Shown here: positions 44,502-52,501 of the stretch, piece after piece
Numbering within the stretch: position 1 is the first letter of the stretch
How the letters are laid out: every line of letters starts with the position of its first letter
Assembly (NCBI RefSeq): GCF_014699035.1
Contig: NZ_JACXAA010000007.1
Span: 355,867-419,866 of the forward strand
Length of the DNA: 64,000 bases
Source: Spirosoma validum
Lineage (GTDB): Bacteria > Bacteroidota > Bacteroidia > Cytophagales > Spirosomataceae
Direction of reading: 5' to 3'
Translations under genes and position numbers: made by a program
Notes under the pieces: model-generated
The model's input: only the letters and a program-made list of their open reading frames with translations
What the model was told of the DNA's origin: nothing
Databases searched by the model: none

Positions 44502-44999
44502 TTAATACTGCGTTGGCCGCCACCGAAATGACTGTTCGTTAATGGCACGCATTGTGCAAAGAACACCATTTAGATGATCGTACTCATGCTGAATCAACTC
44601 CGATATAGACCAGTCCGTTACGTTCCAGGTCTGTAGTTGCCAATGTTCATCGCGATACGTTAAGGTCAAATTGCGATGTCGTCGGACACGTACCAGTAAA
44701 TTCGGGAAACTCATGCAATCGTCCCAAAGTTCGTCGGTTTCGTCACTAACTGACACCAGTTCAGGGTTGATAATGACTTGTGGACGATCAACATTCAGGT
44801 AAATCAGTCGCTTCATAATGCCGAGTTGCGGAGCGGCAATTCCTCGTCCGAACTGATATTTTGCTCGAATCTCTTCCATTACGTTGTGCAGGTCAGCCAC
44901 CCAGTCCGGCACCAGTGGCAACTCCGATTCCAAGACAAGTTCGCAAGTTTCGTATAGGCGCGAGTCACCCAGAAGCAGGAGATCGGCGAGGTGTTTCAT
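44502..44999 (-). CDS. Peptide deformylase family protein
   Basis: A 165-residue metalloenzyme of the deformylase fold. Motif 1 is GRGIAAPQLG (GxGLAAPQ), motif 2 is WDDCMSFP in place of the usual EGCLS (metal Cys kept), and motif 3 is ELIQHEYDHLNGV (QHExDHLxG). All three metal ligands are present, so activity is likely, but the altered motif 2 suggests a secondary paralogue. It overlaps the class V aminotransferase gene by 4 bases. Confidence 0.88.
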   Translation of the reverse strand: MKHLADLLLLGDSRLYETCELVLESELPLVPDWVADLHNVMEEIRAKYQFGRGIAAPQLGIMKRLIYLNVDRPQVIINPELVSVSDETDELWDDCMSFPNLLVRVRRHRNLTLTYRDEHWQLQTWNVTDWSISELIQHEYDHLNGVLCTMRAINEQSFRWRPTQY

Positions 45000-46180
45000 G
45001 CGAGCGCGTTCTTCAGGGTTTCGACCAACGTATTGATCTCATCCTCCGTATTGAAATAATGGGGCGAAATTCGCAGGGCAGCCGTTTTCATTCCTTTTCG
45101 ATCAAAATCCAAAATAGCAGCTCCGTGCCCACTGATCGACGTATTGATGTGCTCTGCCTGTAACGCAGCTTTCAATTCATACGCCGATTTTCGATCGCTA
45201 ACAAACGTAATGATGCTGGATAACTGCTTGCCTTCATCCAGCAACCGCACGCCCGGTAACTCAACTAATTGACGTCGCAGACTCGCGCATAGGTCGGCGT
45301 TACGTCTGGCAATAGTATCAAGACCAATGTTCAGCGCGTACCGATTGGCTTCAGCGGCTCCCAGAATAAGAGCGTAGGGGAATTCCCAATTCTCAAAACG
45401 ACGGGCCGTTTCTATCAGTTGATACGTATCGGCTGATTCCCAGGTAGCGCCATGCAAGTCGATAAATAAGGGAGCGAGATTGGCGGCCAAAGCCTTGTCG
45501 GAGACGTACAGAAACCCCGTTCCACGCGGACCGCGCAGAAATTTCCGGCCAGTAGCCGTCAGGAAATCACACTGAATCTGCGTTACGTTTACCGGCAATT
45601 GTCCTACCGACTGGCAGGCATCAACCAGATAGAGGACATCATTTTCCCGGCAAAGCTGACCAATCGCTTCAACGGGCTGAACCAGACCTGAGTTCGTCGG
45701 CACGTGCGTAACGGCAACCAGTTTTGGACGTAGCGCCTTGATCTTCTGCGCCATGTCATCGACCGAAACGCCATTTTCCGGTTCATCAGCCGCCCGAACA
45801 ATCTCAATGCCAAACCGCTTTTGTAAAGATATAAACGCGATCTGATTGGAAACGTAATCGTTGATCGTCGTCAGAATTACATCACCCCGTTCAAAAGGAA
45901 TTGACGACAGCGCCTGTGCATAAGCGTCTGTTGCGCTGGCCATGGCGGCAATGTTTTCTGCGTTTGTATTGAGCAGTTCAGCTGTAGACGTGTAGAAATT
46001 CGTTATGACCTCTTCTCGAGCCTGAGCGGCTTCGTACCCACCAATACTCGCTTCGAGTTCGATATGATTTGTGATGGCGTCGATAACCGGTTTCGGCATC
46101 AGCGAAGCCCCTGCGTTATTGAAATGAACAACATGCTGAACGCCGGGTGTGTCGGCTCGGAGAGAAAGAAAATCAAGCAT
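44996..46180 (-). CDS. PLP-dependent aminotransferase class V family protein
   Basis: A 394-residue fold-type I PLP enzyme. It has HFNNAGASLMPKPVIDAI near the N-terminus, the Asp of VDACQSVGQLPV that contacts the pyridine nitrogen, and the PLP lysine in TATGRKFLRGPRGTGFLYV. It resembles cysteine-desulfurase-like, isopenicillin-N-epimerase-like and EgtE-type enzymes; which reaction it carries out is not decidable. It overlaps the deformylase gene and follows vapC in the same direction. Confidence 0.88.
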   Translation of the reverse strand: MLDFLSLRADTPGVQHVVHFNNAGASLMPKPVIDAITNHIELEASIGGYEAAQAREEVITNFYTSTAELLNTNAENIAAMASATDAYAQALSSIPFERGDVILTTINDYVSNQIAFISLQKRFGIEIVRAADEPENGVSVDDMAQKIKALRPKLVAVTHVPTNSGLVQPVEAIGQLCRENDVLYLVDACQSVGQLPVNVTQIQCDFLTATGRKFLRGPRGTGFLYVSDKALAANLAPLFIDLHGATWESADTYQLIETARRFENWEFPYALILGAAEANRYALNIGLDTIARRNADLCASLRRQLVELPGVRLLDEGKQLSSIITFVSDRKSAYELKAALQAEHINTSISGHGAAILDFDRKGMKTAALRISPHYFNTEDEINTLVETLKNALA

Positions 46181-46194
46181 ACATGAATTATAAA

Positions 46195-46569
46195 CTACAG
46201 AACAGAGGCCATTGAGATGACTTCTAATCCAGAGATACCGTCAAAATCACTCGTATTATGAGTAAGAATTGGCTGATTGTAAAGGAGAGCAGTGGCTGCA
46301 ATGATCGAATCGCCTAAAGATCGTTTGCGTTGCTGACGTAAGCGAATAGCCTCATTAATAATATTATTTGTAATAGGCAGCAGGGAAACAATATCCAGTA
46401 ATTGCTCTAGCTCAGACTTGTGCACAGGCTTAAGTTTATGGAAACCTAATACCTCAAGTTTGGTAATTAGCGAAATATAAAGTGGTTCTTTTTGCTCAGC
46501 CAGATAGGCTCGTAACGTATCATAGTTAGGCTCAACGAAGTAAATGAGGATGTTACTATCTAAAATCAT
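46195..46569 (-). CDS. vapC: PIN domain ribonuclease toxin VapC
   Basis: A 124-residue PIN nuclease. Conserved acidic residues are seen in MILDSNILIYF (first Asp), SLITKLEVLGF (Glu), SLGDSIIAATAL (Asp) and THNTSDFDGI (Asp). VapC toxins cut tRNA or rRNA. It overlaps the antitoxin gene by 4 bases (antitoxin first), the standard vapBC layout. Confidence 0.92.
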   Translation of the reverse strand: MILDSNILIYFVEPNYDTLRAYLAEQKEPLYISLITKLEVLGFHKLKPVHKSELEQLLDIVSLLPITNNIINEAIRLRQQRKRSLGDSIIAATALLYNQPILTHNTSDFDGISGLEVISMASVL

Positions 46570-46808
46570 TCTTCACGGCCATCAAGTACCCGATCCCAGC
46601 TACGAATTTCACGCTGCCATTCAGCCGGATCGCCAAATGAGTCTCCAACACCTCCATGAGCGGCTATTCGCCTGGCAGCGTCAATAAAAGCTGCATTTTT
46701 CTGTTGAACACTTTGTTGATCAACCACCCGAGAATTTAATCTTGGCAATAAAGCCAGCAGGAGCTCTTTATCTTCAGGCGTATCCACCTCAATCAATATC
46801 TTTTCCAT
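46566..46808 (-). CDS. vapB: VapB-type antitoxin
   Basis: An 80-residue acidic partner of VapC. It starts MEKILIEVDTPEDKELLLAL, a beta-strand then helix as in small antitoxins, and ends with a Trp-rich tail (EWQREIRSWDRVLDG) likely to wrap the toxin. ATG is chosen over an upstream TTG. It begins 31 bases after hisD with no promoter box in the gap, so it probably rides on the histidine transcript. Confidence 0.82.
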   Translation of the reverse strand: MEKILIEVDTPEDKELLLALLPRLNSRVVDQQSVQQKNAAFIDAARRIAAHGGVGDSFGDPAEWQREIRSWDRVLDGREE

Positions 46809-46839
46809 AGCTTTCCCGTTTTTTAGCAAGATAACAAAA

Positions 46840-48129
46840 TCAGGCCGGATTTGCTTCGGCTAGACTCGCCAGTCGCAGACTCACAGCCCGCTTGTGTGCA
46901 TCGAGTGATTCCGCTTCGGCCATCGCTTCTACGACTGGTCCAACGTTCTGTAAACCTCCGGGCGTAATGTGTTGTACCGTAATTTTCTTAACAAAGCTAT
47001 CGAGCGACACCCCGCTGTAGGCCCGGGCGAAACCATTCGTTGGTAACGTATGGTTCGTTCCCGACGCATAGTCGCCGGCTGATTCAGGTGTATAGTTTCC
47101 GAGAAAAATAGAGCCCGCATTGATAATTTGCTCAGCCACGGCTTCGGCATTATCGATACTCAGAATCAAGTGCTCGGCGGCATAGGCATTCAGCAAATCA
47201 ATAGCGTCAGCCTGCGTTTCGACCAGAATCATTTTACTGTTTTCCAACGCTTTAGCTGCCATCGCCTGACGCGGTAGTCTACCAAGCTGGGTAGTTAACG
47301 TTAGGTTAACGCTACTAATCAATTTTTTGCTGGTCGAGACCAGCAGTACCTGACTGTCTGCCCCGTGTTCGGCCTGAGAGAGCAGGTCAGCGGCTACGAA
47401 AGCAGGGATCGCCGAATCATCGGCATAAATAGCTACTTCGCTCGGTCCGGCGGGCATATCAATCGCTATACCCTCCTTCGCTACCAGCATTTTAGCTGCC
47501 GTTACGTACTGATTTCCTGGACCGAAGATTTTATAAACCTGCGGCACCGACTCAGTCCCATAAGCCATTGCCGCAATCGCCTGCGCTCCCCCGATGCGAA
47601 ATACGTTCGTTACGCCCACGAGTCTGGCAGCAAAGTAAATAGCCGGATGATTACTTGGTGTACAGAGAACAATTTCCCGGCAACCTGCGAGCTGCGCCGG
47701 AATGCCCAGCATCAGTACCGTACTGAACAGCGGAGCCGTTCCACCCGGAATGTAAAGGCCAACTTTCTCAATACCAACGCTTTTCCGCCAGCACGTAACG
47801 CCTGGCATCGTCTCAATTTTCTCGACCGGTTGCTTCTGCTTCTCGTGAAACAGGCGAATATTCTGATAGGCCTGCCGAATCGCAGCTTTTAACTCGTCGC
47901 TGAGCTGTGCTTCAGCTGCATCCAATTCATTGGCACTGACATGCAGTTGCTCAACGCTTAAGTCAATTTGATCGAACTTTTTAGCCAGTTCGCTCAACGC
48001 TACGTCGCCACCGGCTCGTACCTGTGCCAGAATTGGTGCCACAGCTGCTTCGATTTGCTGCGTTGACTGTATGGGACGAGCCAACAAGTTAGGCCATTCA
48101 GTACGTTCGGGGAAAGAAATGATGTTCAT
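46840..48129 (-). CDS. hisD: Histidinol dehydrogenase
   Basis: A 429-residue zinc enzyme for the last two steps of histidine synthesis (histidinol to histidine). The signature GPGNQYVTAAKMLVA and the zinc-site region LLSQAEHGADSQVLL are present, as is the catalytic HILPT-like GTNHTLPTNGFARAYSGV. It follows hisG with a purine-rich inverted repeat in the 97-base gap. Confidence 0.96.
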   Translation of the reverse strand: MNIISFPERTEWPNLLARPIQSTQQIEAAVAPILAQVRAGGDVALSELAKKFDQIDLSVEQLHVSANELDAAEAQLSDELKAAIRQAYQNIRLFHEKQKQPVEKIETMPGVTCWRKSVGIEKVGLYIPGGTAPLFSTVLMLGIPAQLAGCREIVLCTPSNHPAIYFAARLVGVTNVFRIGGAQAIAAMAYGTESVPQVYKIFGPGNQYVTAAKMLVAKEGIAIDMPAGPSEVAIYADDSAIPAFVAADLLSQAEHGADSQVLLVSTSKKLISSVNLTLTTQLGRLPRQAMAAKALENSKMILVETQADAIDLLNAYAAEHLILSIDNAEAVAEQIINAGSIFLGNYTPESAGDYASGTNHTLPTNGFARAYSGVSLDSFVKKITVQHITPGGLQNVGPVVEAMAEAESLDAHKRAVSLRLASLAEANPA

Positions 48130-48141
48130 TTTGAAAGCAGG

Positions 48142-48228
48142 AAAGGGAGGATGGGGACGAAAGGGAGGAGGAAAATCAACTGGGCAAGCCTTTTTTCTTC
48201 TCGTCTCCTTCGTCCCCCTTTCTCCTTT
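48142..48228. repeat. Purine-rich/pyrimidine-rich inverted repeat between hisG and hisD
   Basis: A left arm with gaaagggaggatggggacgaa faces a right arm with ttcgtccccctttctccttt. It is imperfect and of the same type as the elements at 7774 and 41786, and its right edge reaches the hisG stop codon. It lies inside an operon, so it may modulate the ratio of the two enzymes. Confidence 0.6.
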
Positions 48229-49087
48229 AATAAATCATTTTCTCAATTGGAATGACCAGAATACCTTCGGCGCCAGCGGCCCGGATGGCTTCGATATTTT
48301 CCCAGAATTCATTTTCGTTCAGAACCGAATGCACCGAACTCCAGCCTTCTGTTGCCAGGGGCGTTACGGTTGGGCTTTTCATACCAGGCAACAGCGCTGT
48401 GATTTTATCAAGCGAGTCATTCGGCGCGTTCAGCACAATGTATTTGTTGTTCTTAGCCGCCTGCACCGACTTAATCCGGAACAGTAATTTATCGATTAAC
48501 GTCTGCTTGTCGGCATCAAGTTCAGGGCGGGCAATCAGGATGGCTTCGGAACGGAAAATCGTTTCTACTTCTTTCAGGCCATTACTCAGTAACGTACTAC
48601 CCGAGCTGACAATATCACAGACGGCTTCGGCCAGCCCGATACTCGGCGCAATCTCAACCGAACCGCTGATTTCATGAATCTCTGCCCGAACGCCTTGCTC
48701 CTTCAAATAATTACCCAGAAGATTCGGGTACGACGTAGCGATATTTCTTCCTTCCAGATGCTGAATGCCCGTCCAGTCGGTAGCGCGCGGAACGGCGATA
48801 GACAGCCGACATTTCGAGAAGCCAAGCTTGTGGATCGTTTGAACCTGGCGGCCCATTTCAACCGCTACGTTCTCACCAACGATACCCAGATCTGCTACGC
48901 CATCTTCAACGTAGCCGGGAATATCATCATCGCGAAGAAACAGAAATTCGGCGGGAAAATTCGACGAAACAGACTTGAGCTTGCCGGTACCATAATCGAA
49001 GCGGATACCGCATTCTTTAAAAAGCTGGTACGAATCTTCGCTCAGCCGACCGGATTTTTGTAAGGCAATACGTAATACAGAAGACAC
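48227..49087 (-). CDS. hisG: ATP phosphoribosyltransferase (long form)
   Basis: A 286-residue enzyme, first step of histidine synthesis. ALQKSGRLSEDSYQLFKECG, DDIPGYVEDGVADLGIVGENV and SGSVEIAPSIGLAEAVCDIVSSGSTL are classic HisG, and the C-terminal ACT-like regulatory domain (MKSPTVTPLATEGWSSVHSV) marks the hexameric, histidine-inhibited long form. The start codon is GTG. A short reading frame with four His codons lies 153 bases upstream and is a probable attenuation leader. Confidence 0.96.
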   Translation of the reverse strand: MSSVLRIALQKSGRLSEDSYQLFKECGIRFDYGTGKLKSVSSNFPAEFLFLRDDDIPGYVEDGVADLGIVGENVAVEMGRQVQTIHKLGFSKCRLSIAVPRATDWTGIQHLEGRNIATSYPNLLGNYLKEQGVRAEIHEISGSVEIAPSIGLAEAVCDIVSSGSTLLSNGLKEVETIFRSEAILIARPELDADKQTLIDKLLFRIKSVQAAKNNKYIVLNAPNDSLDKITALLPGMKSPTVTPLATEGWSSVHSVLNENEFWENIEAIRAAGAEGILVIPIEKMIY

Positions 49088-49111
49088 AGACTTTATGGTA
49101 TTTGATTTACG

Positions 49112-49141
49112 GTGTATGCGTTAATCATACACGTTATGATT
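49112..49141 (-). promoter_or_regulatory. Mutually exclusive hairpins before hisG
   Basis: On the minus strand AATCATA pairs with TATGATT (5-base loop) and, alternatively, GTGTATG pairs with CATACAC (7-base loop). The two stems share bases and cannot coexist. No T-run follows either, so control of hisG translation is as likely as termination. This is an inference from pairing. Confidence 0.45.
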
Positions 49142-49240
49142 TTGGATGAAACCAACTTTCGACGAATGACGTGTGATTCAGGAAATCAGGGGGCAAAAAT
49201 ACAGGAAAACGGGAATACAACGACGTATCGACGCAACGGC

Positions 49241-49303
49241 TTAGCAGCCACAATGATGACGACGATGTCGGAAAGGAGAATGGGTAGCCCGTTGGGAAAT
49301 CAT
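49241..49303 (-). CDS. Putative histidine operon leader peptide
   Basis: A 20-codon frame reading MISQRATHSPFRHRRHHCGC, then TAA. Four of 20 residues are His and three of them fall in RHRRHH. It ends 153 bases before hisG on the same strand. A perfect -7 box lies 4 bases before its ATG. Clustered His codons just ahead of a his operon are the hallmark of ribosome-mediated attenuation, as in enterobacterial hisL, though the length and sequence are different here. It is too short to be recognised by coding statistics. Confidence 0.65.
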   Translation of the reverse strand: MISQRATHSPFRHRRHHCGC

Positions 49304-49307
49304 GGCG

Positions 49308-49315
49308 CAAAAGTA
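49308..49315 (-). promoter_or_regulatory. Candidate -7 promoter box of the histidine operon
   Basis: The minus strand reads TACTTTTG, a perfect TAnnTTTG, followed by CGCC and the leader-peptide ATG. The predicted start of transcription falls at or next to that ATG, so the leader may be translated leaderlessly. Confidence 0.45.
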
Positions 49316-49352
49316 AACAGATCTTTATGATTCTGTTGCTGTTTGAATAATA

Positions 49353-49385
49353 AGCTTTGACAAAGTTTAAAACTTTGTCAAAGCT
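49353..49385. terminator. Perfect 33-bp palindrome between the CPBP-fusion gene and the his operon
   Basis: Two 16-base arms (agctttgacaaagttt and its complement) surround one base. It lies 34 bases after the stop codon of the CPBP-fusion gene and 37 bases ahead of the his -7 box. It can act as the terminator of the former and insulate the his promoter. Confidence 0.6.
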
Positions 49386-49418
49386 CGGCGTCATCAATCA
49401 GAAAAAAAACGCTGATTG

Positions 49419-51401
49419 TCAAGGAACAATCGGTTCTGTCATATCGGAATCGCGCACCAGCACTATGTATTGAAAATAATCGGTCATAGGTCGTTGCGGG
49501 TCGAATTCTATTTTCTGCGGCATGAAGGGGGAGTATTTGATCCGTATCGGCATCTGGCGCGCAAACGAACCCGCCCGGTCGAGTGCAAATAAGGTCAGTG
49601 AATTGGGGCGGGTGGCTGCACGCATGGCTTCGATGCCCTCTGAATGCATCAGCTCGCTATCATTATTGAATTTATTCAGACGCGTGTACGTCTTGCCTTT
49701 GTCCTGCCAGAACGGCGGTAGAAACGTAGTCGGCAGCATAGAGTAACAGTCCAGATAGCTGCACGTAATGGAAACAACCTTTATACCCGACTCTTTTACC
49801 AGACACGCAAACGGTTTTGTGCTTTTCAAGGGTGGACTTTGCAATACGTGAAAAAAGCCCCAGAATCCGTACAATTTTTCATTATTCAAGCTCGGGAGTA
49901 TAGTTTTGAAGTTAGTAAAGATAGTCGTCTCCCGGCTCCTGATCGTTTTCAAATACCCTACGTTTATCAGCAAATCACGTAACGCTTCCGCGTTTGAACC
50001 CAGGGTTTTACGATACATCCCCTCGTTACGTTGCCAGTCGTTCAACCAGGTTAGCGCAATGGTTGCGGCTACACTATCAGGCCCAGATTGTGTCAATTTT
50101 TTCGCTAGTGAATCGGCCAGGGGACGTATTGATTTGGCTAATTTCTGCCCAGCAATTAATTGCGTCAACCGTTCTGCCGCCAGCGGTTTATCCTGAATCC
50201 GGTCGATACCCACAAACTGAATCTGCCGATTTTTGGGTAAGGTCTGGTTCAACGCCCGAATCTTCTGGATCTTACGGATGAAATCTTTATTCGCCCATTG
50301 CGCTTTTTCATCAATCCAGCTCCGAAACACTTTCAGCAACGTAGCGTCGTCGCCTGTCTGCAAATACTGGTTCATGTAAAACGCTTTTGTCGCGTCAACT
50401 TCAGCGATGTAGTACCGAATACCAGCTTTCTGATTTAAGTGCTTAAGAAGCTCAAAATCAATTTCCTGCGGCTTCTGAACCCCATGTGACTCACCCAGCA
50501 GAAAGAGTTGATTCTGATAAAACGCTTCGTCAAAAATCCTGAAATTATCGGCCTTACCGGGTACGATTTCTTCTTTGGGAATAGCGCCGTACGTCAGGCT
50601 ATCCGACTGAGCAAACGCCGAATAGCCACCGAACAAAATGACGACCAAGGTCATGGCAATCGTTTTCTGGCCTACCTGAAAAACAAGCTGTTTTTTCCAG
50701 TTACGGGTGAGCCAAATCCAGATCAGCAACGTAACGGCAATGGCTACCGGATGCCCGACAATGTTCATCAACTCATGCGCGCAGGCCACTACCAGAAGCG
50801 ATTTTGTCGTATCGATCAGCGCACCAAACCCCCAGGCCATCAATACCAGCGCGACAACGGCTCCTGTTTCACCCAATCTTGGCCCGCAGACATTGGATAG
50901 ATCGGAAAGAAAGGTAAGATGCCAGCCTGCGTGCATCAGACCGATGAGCATGACCCGCCAGAACGTAGGCAGCGGGCGCAAGGCATCCTGCAAAAAACCA
51001 CGCCAGCCCGTTTCTTCTACGAATCCATACAGCAAGCCTGACATGCCGAGCAGTAAGCCGTAAACGTGTTCGTTTTGACCAGCGCGATTCTGAATGCCGA
51101 TAAACGTACTGAGCACGATTGGTATAGCCATGAACAGGATGGCTTTCGCAGGCGATGAACCCAGGACGGAGACGGTCTGAACCAACTTCGGGAAGAATCG
51201 GCGGGTCAGCAAAGCAGCCAGAATCGGTCCCAGGCCGTACGTGAAAATGTTATGTCGGGGGAGAATGCCCTCGTTAAGATTCGGCAGAAAGTGCAGGCCA
51301 TAGGAGATCCCGCAGGCCAGCGCATAAAAGAACGTAACGGCTTTCCAATCGACCTGGGCAATATGCGGGCGGGAGAGTTTAACGGCGGTTAGCATGTGCA
51401 T
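49419..51401 (-). CDS. CPBP intramembrane protease fused to erythromycin-esterase-like domain
   Basis: Roughly 660 residues. Residues 1-250 are a multi-helix membrane domain with the CPBP/Abi motifs EETGWRGF and MHAGWH, an intramembrane Glu protease signature. After another helix (ALVVILFGGYSAFA-like) comes a large soluble domain with LFLLGESHGVQKPQEIDFEL and YYIAEVDATKAF, the active-site region of erythromycin-esterase/ChaN-like proteins. The start at MHMLTAVKLS was preferred; an upstream MLDVPAACQG extension looks unrelated. The fusion is unusual. A LytTR regulator gene lies 142 bases upstream on the same strand. The role is unknown; membrane-stress or bacteriocin-type functions are conjecture. 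Confidence 0.8.
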   Translation of the reverse strand: MHMLTAVKLSRPHIAQVDWKAVTFFYALACGISYGLHFLPNLNEGILPRHNIFTYGLGPILAALLTRRFFPKLVQTVSVLGSSPAKAILFMAIPIVLSTFIGIQNRAGQNEHVYGLLLGMSGLLYGFVEETGWRGFLQDALRPLPTFWRVMLIGLMHAGWHLTFLSDLSNVCGPRLGETGAVVALVLMAWGFGALIDTTKSLLVVACAHELMNIVGHPVAIAVTLLIWIWLTRNWKKQLVFQVGQKTIAMTLVVILFGGYSAFAQSDSLTYGAIPKEEIVPGKADNFRIFDEAFYQNQLFLLGESHGVQKPQEIDFELLKHLNQKAGIRYYIAEVDATKAFYMNQYLQTGDDATLLKVFRSWIDEKAQWANKDFIRKIQKIRALNQTLPKNRQIQFVGIDRIQDKPLAAERLTQLIAGQKLAKSIRPLADSLAKKLTQSGPDSVAATIALTWLNDWQRNEGMYRKTLGSNAEALRDLLINVGYLKTIRSRETTIFTNFKTILPSLNNEKLYGFWGFFHVLQSPPLKSTKPFACLVKESGIKVVSITCSYLDCYSMLPTTFLPPFWQDKGKTYTRLNKFNNDSELMHSEGIEAMRAATRPNSLTLFALDRAGSFARQMPIRIKYSPFMPQKIEFDPQRPMTDYFQYIVLVRDSDMTEPIVP

Positions 51402-51543
51402 TGTGATTCGGCTTGTTTCAGTTTGATGACACAAAACTGAGCCGCAATAAACACCCTGACAAGCGGCAGGGACATCCAGCATTACGTTGGGACAAAAAGG
51501 CCGCTTCCGGGCTGTTCAGGAAGGAATGGGACAGTTGGGAAGC

Positions 51544-52455
51544 TTACAAAACCGCATTTATCCGCTCATCGAAGGCATCCAGATAACTCCGCGAAACAGG
51601 AATTTTCTCGGCATTTCCTTTTAATGTTAGTTGATACCCCCGCGCATTTCCTTCCGTTTGATTGATTGCCTGTAGGTTAACCAGAAAAGCCCGATGGCAG
51701 CGAAAAAATTGCGGATACGTAGCAAGTGCATCGGCTACGTCTTTGAGTGTATTACGCAGGACTGTTTTCTGTAATTGATCCGCATTCAGCCAGTGAACGT
51801 CTACATAATTGCCCACCGATTCAACGTAAAGCAGTTGGTCAGGTTGCAAACTCAGCCGCTCTTTTCCACTCTCCGACATCAGCACAATGGATTTGGACGC
51901 CACCGGAATTTCTGGATTTACGGTTGTGGTCTGGACGGAAACAGGCGCTATCAACGTCGGCTCTACCCGGTGAGCCAGTTGTTCGTTCATCGTCTGCGCC
52001 TGCGCCAGCGTGCGTTTAAGTCGTCGCTGCTCCACAACAAACACGTTTAGACTAATCGGAAAAAAGCCAATTAGCGTAACCGTAACATACATCTGCCAGA
52101 AAGGCGGATATCCGTAATGCATGCTAATGAGTAACAATTGATTGACGGTACTGATACAAAATAATATAAAGAGTGTGTGAAGAATTTGTTTCCATACCGT
52201 CCAGTGATCTTCATTATAGATTGTTGGCAAGAGTAGTGGAACAACCCAGTTAGCAATCAGTGTTGCTACAGCGCAGCCAACGCCAAAAATGGCTAACATC
52301 AGCACCTTAAAATTGCCGGTGAACGACGAACCGCCAAAGAAATAAACAAACAGGAAAACGTAAAGACCCGATTGCAGGGATTGCCAGACCTGATTTTTAA
52401 AACTAAAATCCTCGGCAATCGGACGATTCAGAAATGTATTCAGACTTCGGAGCAT
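51544..52455 (-). CDS. Membrane-anchored LytTR family transcriptional regulator
   Basis: A 303-residue protein. Residues 25-145 contain about four membrane helices (YVFLFVYFFGG, MLAIFGVGCAVATLIANW, ILHTLFILFCISTVNQL, MYVTVTLIGFFPISLNVF). A short coiled linker (RRLKRTLAQAQTMNEQL) leads to a LytTR DNA-binding domain (LLYVESVGNYVDVHW; YPQFFRCHRAFLVNLQAI; KIPVSRSYLDAF). There is no receiver domain, so the membrane part probably senses directly. It likely controls its neighbour, the CPBP fusion. A -7 box sits 5 bases before its ATG. Confidence 0.93.
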   Translation of the reverse strand: MLRSLNTFLNRPIAEDFSFKNQVWQSLQSGLYVFLFVYFFGGSSFTGNFKVLMLAIFGVGCAVATLIANWVVPLLLPTIYNEDHWTVWKQILHTLFILFCISTVNQLLLISMHYGYPPFWQMYVTVTLIGFFPISLNVFVVEQRRLKRTLAQAQTMNEQLAHRVEPTLIAPVSVQTTTVNPEIPVASKSIVLMSESGKERLSLQPDQLLYVESVGNYVDVHWLNADQLQKTVLRNTLKDVADALATYPQFFRCHRAFLVNLQAINQTEGNARGYQLTLKGNAEKIPVSRSYLDAFDERINAVL

Positions 52456-52460
52456 ATGAG

Positions 52461-52468
52461 CAAAAATA
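52461..52468 (-). promoter_or_regulatory. Candidate -7 box for the LytTR gene
   Basis: The minus strand reads TATTTTTG then CTCAT and the ATG. The distance implies a leader of only a few bases or none. Confidence 0.45.
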
Positions 52469-52490
52469 TGCCATTCCGTTGAACCTTACG

Positions 52491-52498
52491 TATCTTTG
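52491..52498 (+). promoter_or_regulatory. Candidate -7 box for queE
   Basis: TATCTTTG (perfect TAnnTTTG) is followed by TCT and the queE ATG. With the LytTR box 22 bases away on the other strand, it forms a very compact divergent promoter. Confidence 0.45.
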
Positions 52499-52501
52499 TC
52501 T

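Noticed and set aside
49112..49330. 72-codon plus-strand frame upstream of hisG
   Set aside because: It lies antisense to the His-rich leader and hairpins and has no protein-like features.
49419..51482. Erythromycin resistance by the CPBP-fusion protein
   Set aside because: Only the general EreA/ChaN-like fold signature is seen, so macrolide hydrolysis is unsupported.
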